Shown here: positions 9,270 to 17,746 of the stretch, in pieces
Layout of the letters: every line of letters starts with the position of its first letter
Position numbering within the stretch: position 1 is the stretch's first letter
NCBI GenBank assembly: GCA_004293365.1
Contig: RDYN01000045.1
Location: forward strand, 62,001 to 126,000
Length of the DNA: 64,000 nt
Reading direction: 5' to 3'
Origin: Oscillatoriales cyanobacterium
GTDB lineage: Bacteria > Cyanobacteriota > Cyanobacteriia > Cyanobacteriales > Microcoleaceae
Made by a program: the position numbers and the translations under genes
Notes under the pieces: model-generated
What the model saw: the letters and a program-made list of their open reading frames with translations, nothing else
The model's database searches: none
Told to the model about the DNA's origin: nothing

Positions 9270-10133
9270 CTAGGAATCGCTTTCTCGCAGATTCCGTATA
9301 TCCTCAAGGCTCAGCCCTGTGGTTTGGCTGATGGTTTCGTCATCTAGGCGTGAAAGTAGCTGTCGGGCGATTGCGATCGCCTTTTCTCGCTGTCCTTCCT
9401 CTCTTCCTGCTTCTCGTCCTTCCTGAAGAGCCTTAATAATCGCGCCCTGTTGGTCATAAATAAACTGTTCTCTTCTGTCCAAAGCTTCCAATTCTTCTCG
9501 GCTTAAACTGGCTTGATTGGCAATATTAAAAGCTTCATGTATTTCTGGTATGCTATCCATTGTTTCGGGAACTGATGTTAAACTTTTCGCATATTTCATG
9601 AAATAAATCCATTTGTCTGCTAAGGTTTCAAGTTCTTCCTGTCCTTTGGTAAACTTGGGCAACTCTACAAACACTAAATCCAGATCGTTTTCCGGATAAG
9701 TAAAGTTTTTCTTTACTTCTTTGTACACGAATCTAGAAAGGAATTCTTCGCTGTTAGCAAACATTTCAAAATCCGTAATTGTCAAAGCAATCACTGGCTT
9801 CAGCAATCGATATCCTTGTGCTGCTTCCAACTGAAAAGCATAAGTCTTAGCTGCATTGTACAAAACTCGCTTGCCAAAAGATTGGACGTTGAGCACTTGC
9901 ATTTCAATGATTACTAAAGTTCCGTCGTTGAGTTGGGCTTTCACATCCAGATAACTATCTTTTAAGCCTTCAAGTTTGGGCGGCAGATTTGGGTTGATAA
10001 TTTCTAAGTCTTGGATGGTGGGATTTCCTTCATAAATTAAGGCGTTGAGAAAGCTGATTAGGATGTCTGTGCTTTCTGAGGAACCAAAGATTTTTTTGAA
10101 GGCGTAATCTGTTTTTGGGTTGATAAATATCAT
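9270..10133 (-). CDS. Rpn-family PD-(D/E)XK nuclease / putative transposase
   Basis: 287 residues. The opening FINPKTDYAFKKIFG and the nuclease core YLDVKAQLNDG followed by VIIEMQ, then the YNAAKTYAFQL helix, mark the Rpn (recombination-promoting nuclease) family. The acidic pair D...ExQ forms the PD-(D/E)XK site. The C-terminus has a charged GREAGREEGQREKAIAIARQ segment typical of cyanobacterial members. ATG at 10133 is chosen because the frame upstream begins with a TTG and 14 unrelated residues. Often mobile; no IS ends are seen here. Confidence 0.85.
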   Translation of the reverse strand: MIFINPKTDYAFKKIFGSSESTDILISFLNALIYEGNPTIQDLEIINPNLPPKLEGLKDSYLDVKAQLNDGTLVIIEMQVLNVQSFGKRVLYNAAKTYAFQLEAAQGYRLLKPVIALTITDFEMFANSEEFLSRFVYKEVKKNFTYPENDLDLVFVELPKFTKGQEELETLADKWIYFMKYAKSLTSVPETMDSIPEIHEAFNIANQASLSREELEALDRREQFIYDQQGAIIKALQEGREAGREEGQREKAIAIARQLLSRLDDETISQTTGLSLEDIRNLRESDS

Positions 10134-10204
10134 GGTTGCAATATTTAAGTTTTTGGTTATTAGTTTGGTCAGCAAGCAACCGAATTCGATCGCACTTCAA
10201 CCGC

Positions 10205-11779
10205 TTATTTTGTTTCCGACAAAGGCTTGACATCTTGTGGCAAATGTGCATTAGCCATTACTAAGGCTGGCTCCTCGATAATCTCTTCGTCTTCGGTGGG
10301 AAGTTCGCAAGAAATCAGTTCTGTAACAATGCGCTCTCCGAGAACATCTTCCCAATCCTGCAACTGTTCTCGGGCTTGGATCGGCGTATTGACAGCCACA
10401 TCTACGCCCATTTGTTGGAGGTTGAGGCTGTGGGCTGCCGATCGGCGATTCACAAACTCCACCAGCCAAACACTCAATCCGACTGCGGCCATCAAAGGCA
10501 ATACAATCCGGTAATCGCGGGTTAATTCAAACATCAACAGAATGGCTGTCAGCGGTGCTCTAGCGCTACCTGCGAGGACGGCGGCCATACCCACCATGGC
10601 GTAGGCGGCAGGGCCTGCAACGTGTTCCCCCAAAGCCGGCAGCATTTCCAAAAACAGGCCGTAAGCCGAACCCAGAGAAGCTCCTAAAAACATCGCCGGA
10701 GCGAATATGCCGCCGACTAAACCGCTGCCGAGGCTGATTGCTGTCACAGCGAGTTTGACGAATAGCAACAACAGCAGCAAAGACAAGGAAAATTTGACAT
10801 CTTGGAGCATTGCTTGGACTGTTTCGTAGCCCACACCCAAAACTTGAGGCAATTGCAGGGCGACTAAACCGACGATCGCACCGCCGATGACGGGATGAAG
10901 CGGCCGGGGCAGTCGTCCCAGCCAAGCAAATCCTCGGGTTTTTCCTTGAAAACAGCGATCGGCCAATTGAATTGCTTCTGTATAAGCTAAGGACACACAG
11001 CTTGCCAAAAGTCCCAATCCCATGTATAGAGGCAGTTCTAGAGGACTGCGGACATCGTAGATTGGCAAAGCAAAGGCCGGCTGAGCTCCCAAACAAATTT
11101 GAGCGATCAGCGCCGAAACTACGGCGGAGAGCAAAACAACGCTGACTGAGGAAGTGGCAAAGGTGCTGCCGAGCACGACTTCTAAGGCAAAAAAGACTCC
11201 GGCGATGGGAGAGTTAAACCCGGCAGATAAGCCTGCTGCTGCTCCCGCGCCGAGGAGCAAGCGCTGCCTTTCTGGGGAAAGCTGCAAGACTTGAGCTAGC
11301 AGCATTCCGAAGTTGGCGCCGATTTCGACGCTGGGGGCTTCCGGGCCCAGGGAAGCGCCGGTGCCGAGGGATACTGAGGCGGCCACCATTTTGGTGATGG
11401 GTTTGAGCGGGGAGAGTTCTTGCAGCCCCCGCGTCGCGGCAATTAAGGATGACATATTCGGGCCAAAATCGCGAAACCGCCAGCGCATCAGCCCGATGAT
11501 GACTCCGCCGAGGGTGGGTATGCACGCTAGCGTCCAAGATCCCGATCGAGCGATCGCCCCCATGAAGTCTTCCAGCATCACGCTGTGGATCAAGTGGATC
11601 AGGTAGTGAAAGGTGACGACGCCTGCGCCAGTAACTCCCCCGATGACTAGGGAGAGGATGAGCAGGAGGGTTTCTGGGCTCGGATGCAGGCGGTGGAACA
11701 GCGGGCTGAGGCGGGAGGAATGCGGAGTTTCTGCGGTTGGGCCCGGCGGCAGCAGATCCACAGGATGGGTGGCTTTCAT
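10205..11779 (-). CDS. CLC-family chloride channel or Cl-/H+ exchanger
   Basis: 524 residues with about ten or more hydrophobic helices. CLC signatures visible are LGPEAPSVEIG (gating-glutamate motif), GGIFAPAMFLGASLG (the GxFxP ion-binding motif) and ARAPLTAILLMFELTRDY. The helix D GSGIP motif is not obvious. No C-terminal CBS domains follow; the last roughly 80 residues are soluble and acidic. Whether it is a channel or an exchanger cannot be decided by eye. Confidence 0.9.
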   Translation of the reverse strand: MKATHPVDLLPPGPTAETPHSSRLSPLFHRLHPSPETLLLILSLVIGGVTGAGVVTFHYLIHLIHSVMLEDFMGAIARSGSWTLACIPTLGGVIIGLMRWRFRDFGPNMSSLIAATRGLQELSPLKPITKMVAASVSLGTGASLGPEAPSVEIGANFGMLLAQVLQLSPERQRLLLGAGAAAGLSAGFNSPIAGVFFALEVVLGSTFATSSVSVVLLSAVVSALIAQICLGAQPAFALPIYDVRSPLELPLYMGLGLLASCVSLAYTEAIQLADRCFQGKTRGFAWLGRLPRPLHPVIGGAIVGLVALQLPQVLGVGYETVQAMLQDVKFSLSLLLLLLFVKLAVTAISLGSGLVGGIFAPAMFLGASLGSAYGLFLEMLPALGEHVAGPAAYAMVGMAAVLAGSARAPLTAILLMFELTRDYRIVLPLMAAVGLSVWLVEFVNRRSAAHSLNLQQMGVDVAVNTPIQAREQLQDWEDVLGERIVTELISCELPTEDEEIIEEPALVMANAHLPQDVKPLSETK

Positions 11780-12232
11780 TTAGCGGTTAATTCTTCTGTG
11801 AGAAGTTAGATAAATATTACATTTTATTTCTTATTTTCATTTTGAGTGATTTCAGGGGAATTGACAAGTTAATTAAGGCGTATTTTATGGCGGATTTTTG
11901 GGACTGGCGGCTGGGGTGGAATGACCGCTTCTGAGGGTGAGTGAATTTTAGGTGATAATTGTATGCTCAGTGACATTCAAACTCCAATAAACTGAGTGAT
12001 AATCTTAATTAACTATATCTACAGTGTTAGAGGTTCGGGCGATCGCACAATCGCGTCAGTGAGCTTGCACTATGGTAAAAATCCGTGGAACTAAACACTC
12101 CGATTTGAGATATTAGATCAAACAAAAAATCTCAAATCGAAAGTTTGTAGTGAGGACTTCAGTCCTCTCCCCTGAGGACTGAAGTCCTCACTACAAACCT
12201 GTTTTATTGCGGTTATTCGATCGCGCATCATA
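11780..12232. other. Intergenic stretch with two inverted repeats
   Basis: 453 bp with no convincing gene. It contains a 10-bp inverted repeat at about 12101-12140 (GATTTGAGAT ... ATCTCAAATC) and the long palindrome at 12143-12198. The rest is AT-rich and would hold the promoter of the CLC gene. Confidence 0.6.
12143..12198. repeat. Near-perfect 56-bp palindrome, GTAGTGAGGACT repeat family
   Basis: GTTTGTAGTGAGGACTTCAG is followed after a TCCC loop by its complement ending CTCACTACAAAC. It is the cleanest single copy of a repeat family seen at 22483, 23540, 32028, 34030, 34886, 37684 and 44233. Confidence 0.9.
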
Positions 12233-13669
12233 TCAAATCGGTTGTTGCGCGGCCGGGATTCTGGGTCGGGATTTGGCGATCGACATTAGCGGATCGCCTA
12301 TGGTGGCGACTTTCCACGGAGGCGATTCTAGCTGGCGGGCTGCGATTAAAAAGGGTGCACCTCGTTTTAGGCGATCGACCATAATTTTAGGTGGAATAAA
12401 CGCCGATAACAAAGGTTCGTTGACACTTCCCACATAGGCGTAAGCACCATTTTCTAGCCACCGGCCAGCAACGGTACTTGCATCATCGGGATCTGCTGCT
12501 GACCAACTGTGAATCATGTGGATTGCTGCGGGAAATTGCAGTTTTGGTATATCCTCAACTGAGGCATCGCCGTCGCCGACTTGAAATGATTTGGGATAGC
12601 CTTTGGAATTCATTAATATTAAGTCAAACGTCCACGGTTTTGATGCTAAACTCCGCCACTGTTGGAGCGTCGATTCTGGTTTTTGCACTAATTCGACATT
12701 CAAACCTATGGTTTTTAGTCCGCTAGCTGCTGACTCCATTTCATATTTTCCCCAATTTCCTTCTTTTGGGTAACTGTCATACAGCATAACTGTTTCGCTG
12801 TCGAGAAATATGGCGCACATGGCTTGATAGATCGATCGCACTTGGGAACCGTAAATCCAGCCAGCGGCGGCCCAGCGTTCGCCGTTGGGGTGCCGTCCCA
12901 AACCGTCAGTCACAGCTAATTGTTCGTCTTGCTTTTGCGGTGATTGATATTTTACTGCTAGTTGGCGTACAATGGTGATTGTGTCGATCGCGTCTCCGAG
13001 TTGAGAGTAAAAATATCCGGTAGATTCGACAGCCTTTGTAACTGCTGTTTGCAGATTTTTCCACTGTGCGGTATTAAGGTTATCGTTGGGTTTTCCGAAG
13101 TTGCCTTCGAGAAATACTAAAGGTTCCCCGCGGGCCGCTGCTAAGGCAACTGCTGCTGAGCGTGCGGGGTCATTTTCTGATGTGATGACTGCTCCTGGCG
13201 GTTCCCAGCCGAGTTCCCTCCATTTTGCTTTTAAGGTTTCACGATTCGTGGCATTCCAGGCTGCTGCTGTTGCCTTCAGCATTAATTGTTGGAGTTTTTG
13301 ATTTTTGGGGAGTTCCTGTTTGATGCTTGGTAAACGGACGATTTCTTCGGGTTGGAAGCGCTGCAAAAACATCGGTGCATATTTTTGATCTTCGATGAGA
13401 ATGGGCCAGTGTCCTTTGAGGTTCCACTTTTGGATTGCTGCTAAGAATGTGGCTTCGTCGGGGACTAAAACAATGCGGTTGACTGTTGGGATGTTTTCGC
13501 GGATCAGGCCGACTCGCAGGCCTGTTTGCACTGGCCAGGGTTCTTGTTTGGCTGATGGGGGGAGTTGAAAGGGTTTTTTGAGAAGGCGATCGCACCCGAC
13601 AGCGATTATTGCTAAGCTGAGTATAATGGCGATCGCTAGCAATTTAATTTTTAACTGTTTTTTCATCAT
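12233..13669 (-). CDS. Lipoprotein of unknown function
   Basis: 478 residues. A basic start and hydrophobic run end in LAIIAVGC, a lipobox, so the mature protein is probably attached to a membrane facing the periplasm. The body alternates alpha/beta-like segments. The last third has IHMIHSWSAADPDDAS and KVATIGDPLM; the GDPLM ending resembles that of TIGR03790 or gingipain-like proteins, a weak recollection rather than a domain call. No catalytic role is proposed. Confidence 0.7.
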   Translation of the reverse strand: MMKKQLKIKLLAIAIILSLAIIAVGCDRLLKKPFQLPPSAKQEPWPVQTGLRVGLIRENIPTVNRIVLVPDEATFLAAIQKWNLKGHWPILIEDQKYAPMFLQRFQPEEIVRLPSIKQELPKNQKLQQLMLKATAAAWNATNRETLKAKWRELGWEPPGAVITSENDPARSAAVALAAARGEPLVFLEGNFGKPNDNLNTAQWKNLQTAVTKAVESTGYFYSQLGDAIDTITIVRQLAVKYQSPQKQDEQLAVTDGLGRHPNGERWAAAGWIYGSQVRSIYQAMCAIFLDSETVMLYDSYPKEGNWGKYEMESAASGLKTIGLNVELVQKPESTLQQWRSLASKPWTFDLILMNSKGYPKSFQVGDGDASVEDIPKLQFPAAIHMIHSWSAADPDDASTVAGRWLENGAYAYVGSVNEPLLSAFIPPKIMVDRLKRGAPFLIAARQLESPPWKVATIGDPLMSIAKSRPRIPAAQQPI

Positions 13670-13752
13670 GGAACGGGGAAAGCAGCAAAATATTAATTGT
13701 AAATACTATAAATTCTGGGTATATTTTTATACAAAAACCGGATCTGCGAGGC

Positions 13753-14355
13753 ATGAAACGAAGAAAGATGGTAAGTGCGATCGGGATGGCGGCTTTTTGG
13801 GCGATCGGCTTAGCAACTACAGGTTTAATAATTTTCGCAGCCAACAGTTCGTCAGTCAAGCATCAAATCCGACAATTGCTTGTTACCAGAGAATGCCGGG
13901 GGTGCAATCTTTCTGGGGCTAATTTGGGCGCTGTTTTTCTCGAAGGGGTAAATTTAGAAAAAGCCAACCTCAAAGATGCCAATTTGTGGAGTGCAAATTT
14001 GGTAAATGCTAACTTGAAACAGGCAAATTTGGCTGGTGTTTACCTGATAAGCAGCAATTTGGTAGGGGCGAATTTGGAGAAAAGCAATTTAGAAAATGCG
14101 TTTTTAGAAGATGCTTATTTGGGAGGGAGTAATTTGAAAAATTCTAATTTAACAGGTGCTTTTATGAAAGGTGTTTTTCTGGTTAATGCTGAGTTGGAGG
14201 GGGCGAATTTGGAGGGGGCGAATCTGTGGATGGCTAATCTGGAAGGTGCTAATTTGAAGGGTGCTAATTTGAGGAATGCTTTGCTGTTGGATACAAATTT
14301 GACCGGGGCGAATTTAAAGGGTGCGGTGATGCCTGATGGTACGCGGCATGAATGA
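13753..14355 (+). CDS. Pentapeptide-repeat protein with N-terminal membrane helix
   Basis: 200 residues. A hydrophobic helix at about 10-30 precedes RECRGCNLSGANLGAVFL and then about 28 A(N/D)LXX units to the end, predicting a right-handed beta-helix. The helix is followed directly by the repeats, so the repeat domain is probably anchored. Gene is divergent from the lipoprotein. Function of this class is generally unknown. Confidence 0.85.
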   Translation: MKRRKMVSAIGMAAFWAIGLATTGLIIFAANSSSVKHQIRQLLVTRECRGCNLSGANLGAVFLEGVNLEKANLKDANLWSANLVNANLKQANLAGVYLISSNLVGANLEKSNLENAFLEDAYLGGSNLKNSNLTGAFMKGVFLVNAELEGANLEGANLWMANLEGANLKGANLRNALLLDTNLTGANLKGAVMPDGTRHE

Positions 14356-14357
14356 AA

Positions 14358-14400
14358 GTCATTAGTCATCAGTCATTGGTCATTAGTCATCAGTCATTAA
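14358..14400. repeat. GTCATTAGTCATCA simple repeat
   Basis: Degenerate tandem words (GTCATTAGTCATCAGTCATT) directly after the pentapeptide gene. Reverse-complement versions (TGACTAA)n occur at about 29940-29985, 35785-35833 and 55985-56025. Confidence 0.75.
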
Positions 14401-14501
14401 TCAGAGGAGAGGGCGATCGCACCTGCAACCTTCATTTCCCGTTATTTGGTGAGGAGATGAAGGCGTGAGGTGCGATCGGCATCTTAAAAGATTTTACAGT
14501 T

Positions 14502-14714
14502 TTACTGCCCGCGTCCTGGTTTGCAATCTACGAAACCTAATGCCTCTGTGTCGAGAAAACTGGCGATTGCCATCTCAATAACTGCTTCGATCGGGTATTC
14601 AATTTCAGCAGCACGAGCAATTAGAGCGGCTTGAATTCGATCGGGCAAGCGTCCTAAAATGATTTCGGCATCAGCGAGGGAAAGTTGTTCCTGAAGTTTG
14701 GCTTTGCATGGCAT
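14502..14714 (-). CDS. Small hypothetical protein
   Basis: 70 residues, helical, no membrane segment (SLADAEIILGRLPDRIQA... AVIEMAIASFLDTEALGF). Not recognised. It lies 59 bp downstream of the holin-like gene on the same strand and may belong to the same unit. Confidence 0.5.
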   Translation of the reverse strand: MPCKAKLQEQLSLADAEIILGRLPDRIQAALIARAAEIEYPIEAVIEMAIASFLDTEALGFVDCKPGRGQ

Positions 14715-14773
14715 TCACCAATTACAATTTAATATAGCTTGGCTATCGCACCCCTCAACCTATCTTTCAGTCA

Positions 14774-15010
14774 TTAATCACTACTGGGTCTAGAAACCAG
14801 TCGATTGCCAGAATCATTTCTGGGATTTGAAAGAGGAGTTACTTGAGTGCGGGTAAGAAAGGATAGCAATGCAGCAGTGAAAGCATATAAAGTTGCTAAC
14901 TGACTCTCCTGCAACTGAAGAACACCGAAAGCCACTAGCACGGGAAAAAGTGCTTGAATAAGTCCCTGAAATAAAACTGGCTCTTGCCTAATCTGCTTGA
15001 ATAACCACAT
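14774..15010 (-). CDS. Small holin-like membrane protein
   Basis: 78 residues. Residues about 10-55 make two membrane helices (GLIQALFPVLVAFGVLQL and LATLYAFTAALLSFLTR), followed by a polar tail (TQVTPLSNPRNDS...). The short two-helix form and the TRTQVTPL end of helix 2 recall phage-type holins, which make membrane holes that release a cytoplasmic endolysin. The presence of a lysozyme gene without signal peptide 1 kb upstream on the same strand supports this. The call is inferred from architecture only. Confidence 0.5.
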   Translation of the reverse strand: MWLFKQIRQEPVLFQGLIQALFPVLVAFGVLQLQESQLATLYAFTAALLSFLTRTQVTPLSNPRNDSGNRLVSRPSSD

Positions 15011-15316
15011 AACACAGCCTCATATTTTAGATTCAACTCGAACAGAAAACTCTGAAGTACATCTCAACCGAAAGCTAAAGCAGTCGAACTTATAATTTTG
15101 TCGCAGATGCGGTACAATACTTTTCTTAGTCAGGTTATACCGCACATCTGCGGTTGAACTCTGAATAGTCTGAACAAGTTTTGCTTTGACTTAACTCAAA
15201 GAATAAATCACCCCGATCGCCCTGTCGGTGAGAAAAAGTGACAAGCTTTTGTAAAGCTTTGTAAGATCGCACTCGACGACGCCTTTCGCAGCTCGTCATC
15301 AAGGCAATAAAGTCAG
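15011..15316. other. Intergenic region with hairpin and promoter-like direct repeat
   Basis: 306 bp between the SLATT-like and holin-like genes. It holds an imperfect hairpin at 15102-15152 (CGCAGATGCGGTA and its complement with a 2-base bulge) and direct repeat copy A at 15188-15275. No gene is seen. Confidence 0.6.
15188..15275. repeat. Direct repeat copy A flanking the lysozyme block
   Basis: 88 bp closely matching 17443-17528. Shared words include TTCAAAGAATAA or CTCAAAGAATAA, ACCCCGATCGCCCTG, CGGTGAGAAAAAGTGACAAG, CTTTTGTAAA and CACTCG. It is positioned upstream of the holin-like gene, as copy B is upstream of the lysozyme gene, which suits a shared control region or the scar of a duplication or insertion. 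Confidence 0.8.
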
Positions 15317-15784
15317 CTAGCCTTCAGTTTTTGCTGCATCACTTCTTAATAAATAAAACTGAGATTCAATAGCCTTCAATTCTTCTGTACCTTCTACATA
15401 CTTAACATCAGTCAACAAATTATTAGCTTGCGCTTGAAGAATACGATAGGCTCCAGCTCTTTGTTTAACTGGAAATGCGTTTCCAATTGATTGAATAGCA
15501 ACGATAGCTCCGCCTAGAATGCCAGTAGCTATCTTTTTGTCTTGCTCGTCTATTCGATCCCAGGTAGATAACAGGGTAATTACTAAAGTAAGAACGATCG
15601 TGGAAATTGTTAAACCTCCATCCCAGTTCCGATTGATTCGTCTGAGCCTAGTCATTTCTTGAGTTAATTCCTTAACTTCATTCTCTAAATCTTTCCTTTT
15701 GTCCTCAAGTGAATATCGAGTTGATTCTTTAACTTCATCCTTGAAATTGTTTGTTTTTTCTGGAATTAAAGATTGAGGTTGCAT
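15317..15784 (-). CDS. SLATT/DUF4231-like membrane protein
   Basis: 155 residues. A charged coiled coil (about 20-55, SLEDKRKDLENEVKELTQEM) leads into two membrane helices (LTISTIVLTLVITLLS and ATGILGGAIVAIQSIGN) and a C-terminal helical part beginning VKQRAGAYRILQAQANNLL. This layout, with the R-x-YR-x-L helix after helix 2, resembles the SLATT superfamily, proposed to act as pore-forming effectors in conflict systems. AGAGGA precedes the ATG. The 36-codon Cys-rich ORF ends three bases upstream. Confidence 0.55.
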   Translation of the reverse strand: MQPQSLIPEKTNNFKDEVKESTRYSLEDKRKDLENEVKELTQEMTRLRRINRNWDGGLTISTIVLTLVITLLSTWDRIDEQDKKIATGILGGAIVAIQSIGNAFPVKQRAGAYRILQAQANNLLTDVKYVEGTEELKAIESQFYLLRSDAAKTEG

Positions 15785-15787
15785 TTT

Positions 15788-15898
15788 TTATTGTCCTCTC
15801 ATATTTAAATTTGCACCAATTTGAAGTAGATACACCTTATGCTGAAAACAGTCAGTACAACAGATTTTACAAGCACGTCGTCCGGCTGCTTTAATCAT
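15788..15898 (-). CDS. Possible 36-residue Cys-rich peptide
   Basis: An ATG frame of 36 codons encoding a basic start and the cluster CKICCTDC. It ends three bases before the SLATT-like start codon and begins 19 bases after the 19-codon ORF, so the spacing is operon-like. The ribosome-binding site is weak and the frame may be fortuitous. The cysteines could bind metal or form disulfides. Confidence 0.4.
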   Translation of the reverse strand: MIKAAGRRACKICCTDCFQHKVYLLQIGANLNMRGQ

Positions 15899-15917
15899 CC
15901 ATATAACTCAACTTTAC

Positions 15918-15977
15918 TTATTCTTTTTCGTGTTCAGAAGAATTTGCTTGAGTCTCAAGGCTAGAAGAATGTGCCAT
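15918..15977 (-). CDS. Possible 19-residue leader or small peptide
   Basis: An ATG frame of 19 codons (MAHSSSLETQANSSEHEKE) preceded by a near-consensus ribosome-binding site, TTAGGAGGTTAATCAA, the strongest in this block. Polar and acidic, Ser-rich, no Cys. It sits 30 bases after the lysozyme stop. The strong Shine-Dalgarno signal is the main argument for translation. Confidence 0.5.
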   Translation of the reverse strand: MAHSSSLETQANSSEHEKE

Positions 15978-16007
15978 TTGATTAACCTCCTAAATGTTTA
16001 AAAATAC

Positions 16008-17375
16008 CTACAGTCCCCAGTCCACAACTAGGAGGCGTGGATCGTACTGGCGGAGCAATTTCACCAGTTTTTTCAAATCATCAATTGTAGTAGGACACAC
16101 GCATCCTATACTGCCTGGACTGGTACGACTTTGAATCCAGTTCCAATCCCCATGAAAGCCGAATGCATCTCGACAACCAATGCCCTCTCGATCGCAGCTT
16201 CTATGACGCTCTTGCGGTTTAACAAGAGCTACGTATACAGGTCCGAGTCCGTCCCCATTTATCGGGTGTGAGGCATTGTAATTATCTTTGCCACCAGCCC
16301 AGTCGATATCTGAGATGTAGTAATTATCTTGTGGGATAGGTGCCCCATTATTTGGTTGACTTTCAGGATCGTCCCACATTAAAAATCTTTGATCGCTTGG
16401 TGCACCAGAAACAACATTTAATGAATCAACTACTACATTCCCTTGGGGATTTACGAAATCGAGTTTGCACCATTCAAGCCCTTGGTAGGCATCTCCTCCT
16501 GTACGTGTGAGACGGCAGTATACACCTCCATCTATTCCAGATGAATTGACAGATATGTCTCCACGGGCGCGCTTGAGAGCATTCTCTATAGCCCGTCGCG
16601 TCTCTGGACCTACCTTACCATCAACTCGGCTAATAGCTTCGCGGGTTTGAAAAAGCTTAACTGCGCTATCAGTAATCTCAGTAAATTCGTTAGTCTGAGA
16701 ACCTAAACGAAGAAATTTGAGTCCTGCTAAAGCGCAATTAAGTATGTAACAGTCTTCTCCAATATGTCGTTTCTGAAGGGTACGAGTGAACGGTAATGGT
16801 ACGGGAGCAGGTTTATAGGGAAAATCTCCCTTCGGCGGTTGAACCAAATCTTTAGGCTTTGTGACAAAGCCTATTGCTGGATCTAGATCTGAAAAACCAT
16901 CGCGCCGAAATAAAGCTTCTTCATCGTTTCGACGATCGATCAATCCCGGCAGTGGTCTTCTTGTGCCGTTATCTTCACCATGTACCCAACGATCGAATTC
17001 CCTTGCTGCTCCTTGATAATTGCCTTTGTTTAATTCTCGCAACAGAGTTGACTCGCCGAATGCGCCAATGCCGATGTTATAAGTGAAGCAAACCAAGGCA
17101 TCAAACATACACTGTTTGAGTTGAACTTTGCATAAGCGCTCAACATCTTCTGCTTTTTCCCCAACCTCAATCTGTAACCATCGATCTGCTTTTTGTCTGG
17201 TGATAATATCACCCTCTACAATCGGTCTGTTGAGATCCAAATGCTCAATGGAGCCATAACCAATTGTCCAAATATTAACAGGATCTAGGTATGCTTTAAT
17301 CCGTCCATCAGGAAGCTTTTTATGGAGTCCTTCCCACTTTTTGATTAGTTCAAAGCATTCGTTAGAAGGTTTCAT
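16008..17375 (-). CDS. GH24 lysozyme - peptidoglycan-binding - YkuD-like fusion
   Basis: 455 residues, no signal peptide. Residues about 1-165 form a phage-type GH24 lysozyme with Glu15 (KKWEGL), Asp31 and Thr37 (AYLDPVNIWTIGYG); the D-x5-T spacing matches T4-type enzymes but E to D is about seven residues longer. Residues about 195-290 look like a peptidoglycan-binding domain (SAVKLFQTREAISRVDGKVG). The C-terminal part has His408 and SIGC (Cys425) spaced as in the YkuD L,D-transpeptidase motif. It could cut glycan strands and act on cross-links. Lack of a signal suggests release through a holin or cell death. Confidence 0.85.
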   Translation of the reverse strand: MKPSNECFELIKKWEGLHKKLPDGRIKAYLDPVNIWTIGYGSIEHLDLNRPIVEGDIITRQKADRWLQIEVGEKAEDVERLCKVQLKQCMFDALVCFTYNIGIGAFGESTLLRELNKGNYQGAAREFDRWVHGEDNGTRRPLPGLIDRRNDEEALFRRDGFSDLDPAIGFVTKPKDLVQPPKGDFPYKPAPVPLPFTRTLQKRHIGEDCYILNCALAGLKFLRLGSQTNEFTEITDSAVKLFQTREAISRVDGKVGPETRRAIENALKRARGDISVNSSGIDGGVYCRLTRTGGDAYQGLEWCKLDFVNPQGNVVVDSLNVVSGAPSDQRFLMWDDPESQPNNGAPIPQDNYYISDIDWAGGKDNYNASHPINGDGLGPVYVALVKPQERHRSCDREGIGCRDAFGFHGDWNWIQSRTSPGSIGCVCPTTIDDLKKLVKLLRQYDPRLLVVDWGL

Positions 17376-17746
17376 ATTTCTCCTTTAGTGTCAAAATATT
17401 GACTGTGGTTTAAATTTCAACAGTCCGAGCAACTCTTGGTCGGACTTAATTCAAAGAATAAGCCACCCCGATCGCCCTGGCGGTGAGAAAAAGTGACAAG
17501 CTTTTGTAAACTTACGTAAATTCACTCGATCGATTTGAGATTTGACCTCATCCCAAATCCGGGTTCAATACCCCTCTTATTTCTCAGTCCGCGCAGGCGG
17601 ACTTTGTTTGTATAGACGCGGTTTCAACCGCCGAATATAAAATGGACTACCTTGCGGTTAATTCAGTAAATTTGTTTTCTATCCTGAAAAAGAACCCCCA
17701 CTCAGAATATTCGGTGAATATAGTAAATAGTTCAAAATAACAAACT
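17376..17746. other. Divergent intergenic region, direct repeat copy B
   Basis: 371 bp between the lysozyme gene and the NB-ARC gene, which diverge, so it should hold both promoters. Direct repeat copy B occupies 17443-17528 and is about 70 bp upstream of the lysozyme start. The stretch 17590-17640 contains GTCCGCGCAGGCGGACTTTG, a fragment of a common cyanobacterial repeat. No gene seen. Confidence 0.6.
17443..17528. repeat. Direct repeat copy B flanking the lysozyme block
   Basis: 86 bp closely matching copy A at 15188-15275, same orientation. Together the copies bracket the lysozyme, the two tiny ORFs and the SLATT-like gene. Confidence 0.8.

Noticed and set aside
14774-17375. Complete prophage
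   Set aside because: No integrase, capsid, portal, terminase or tail genes occur in the window; only lysis-like genes are present.
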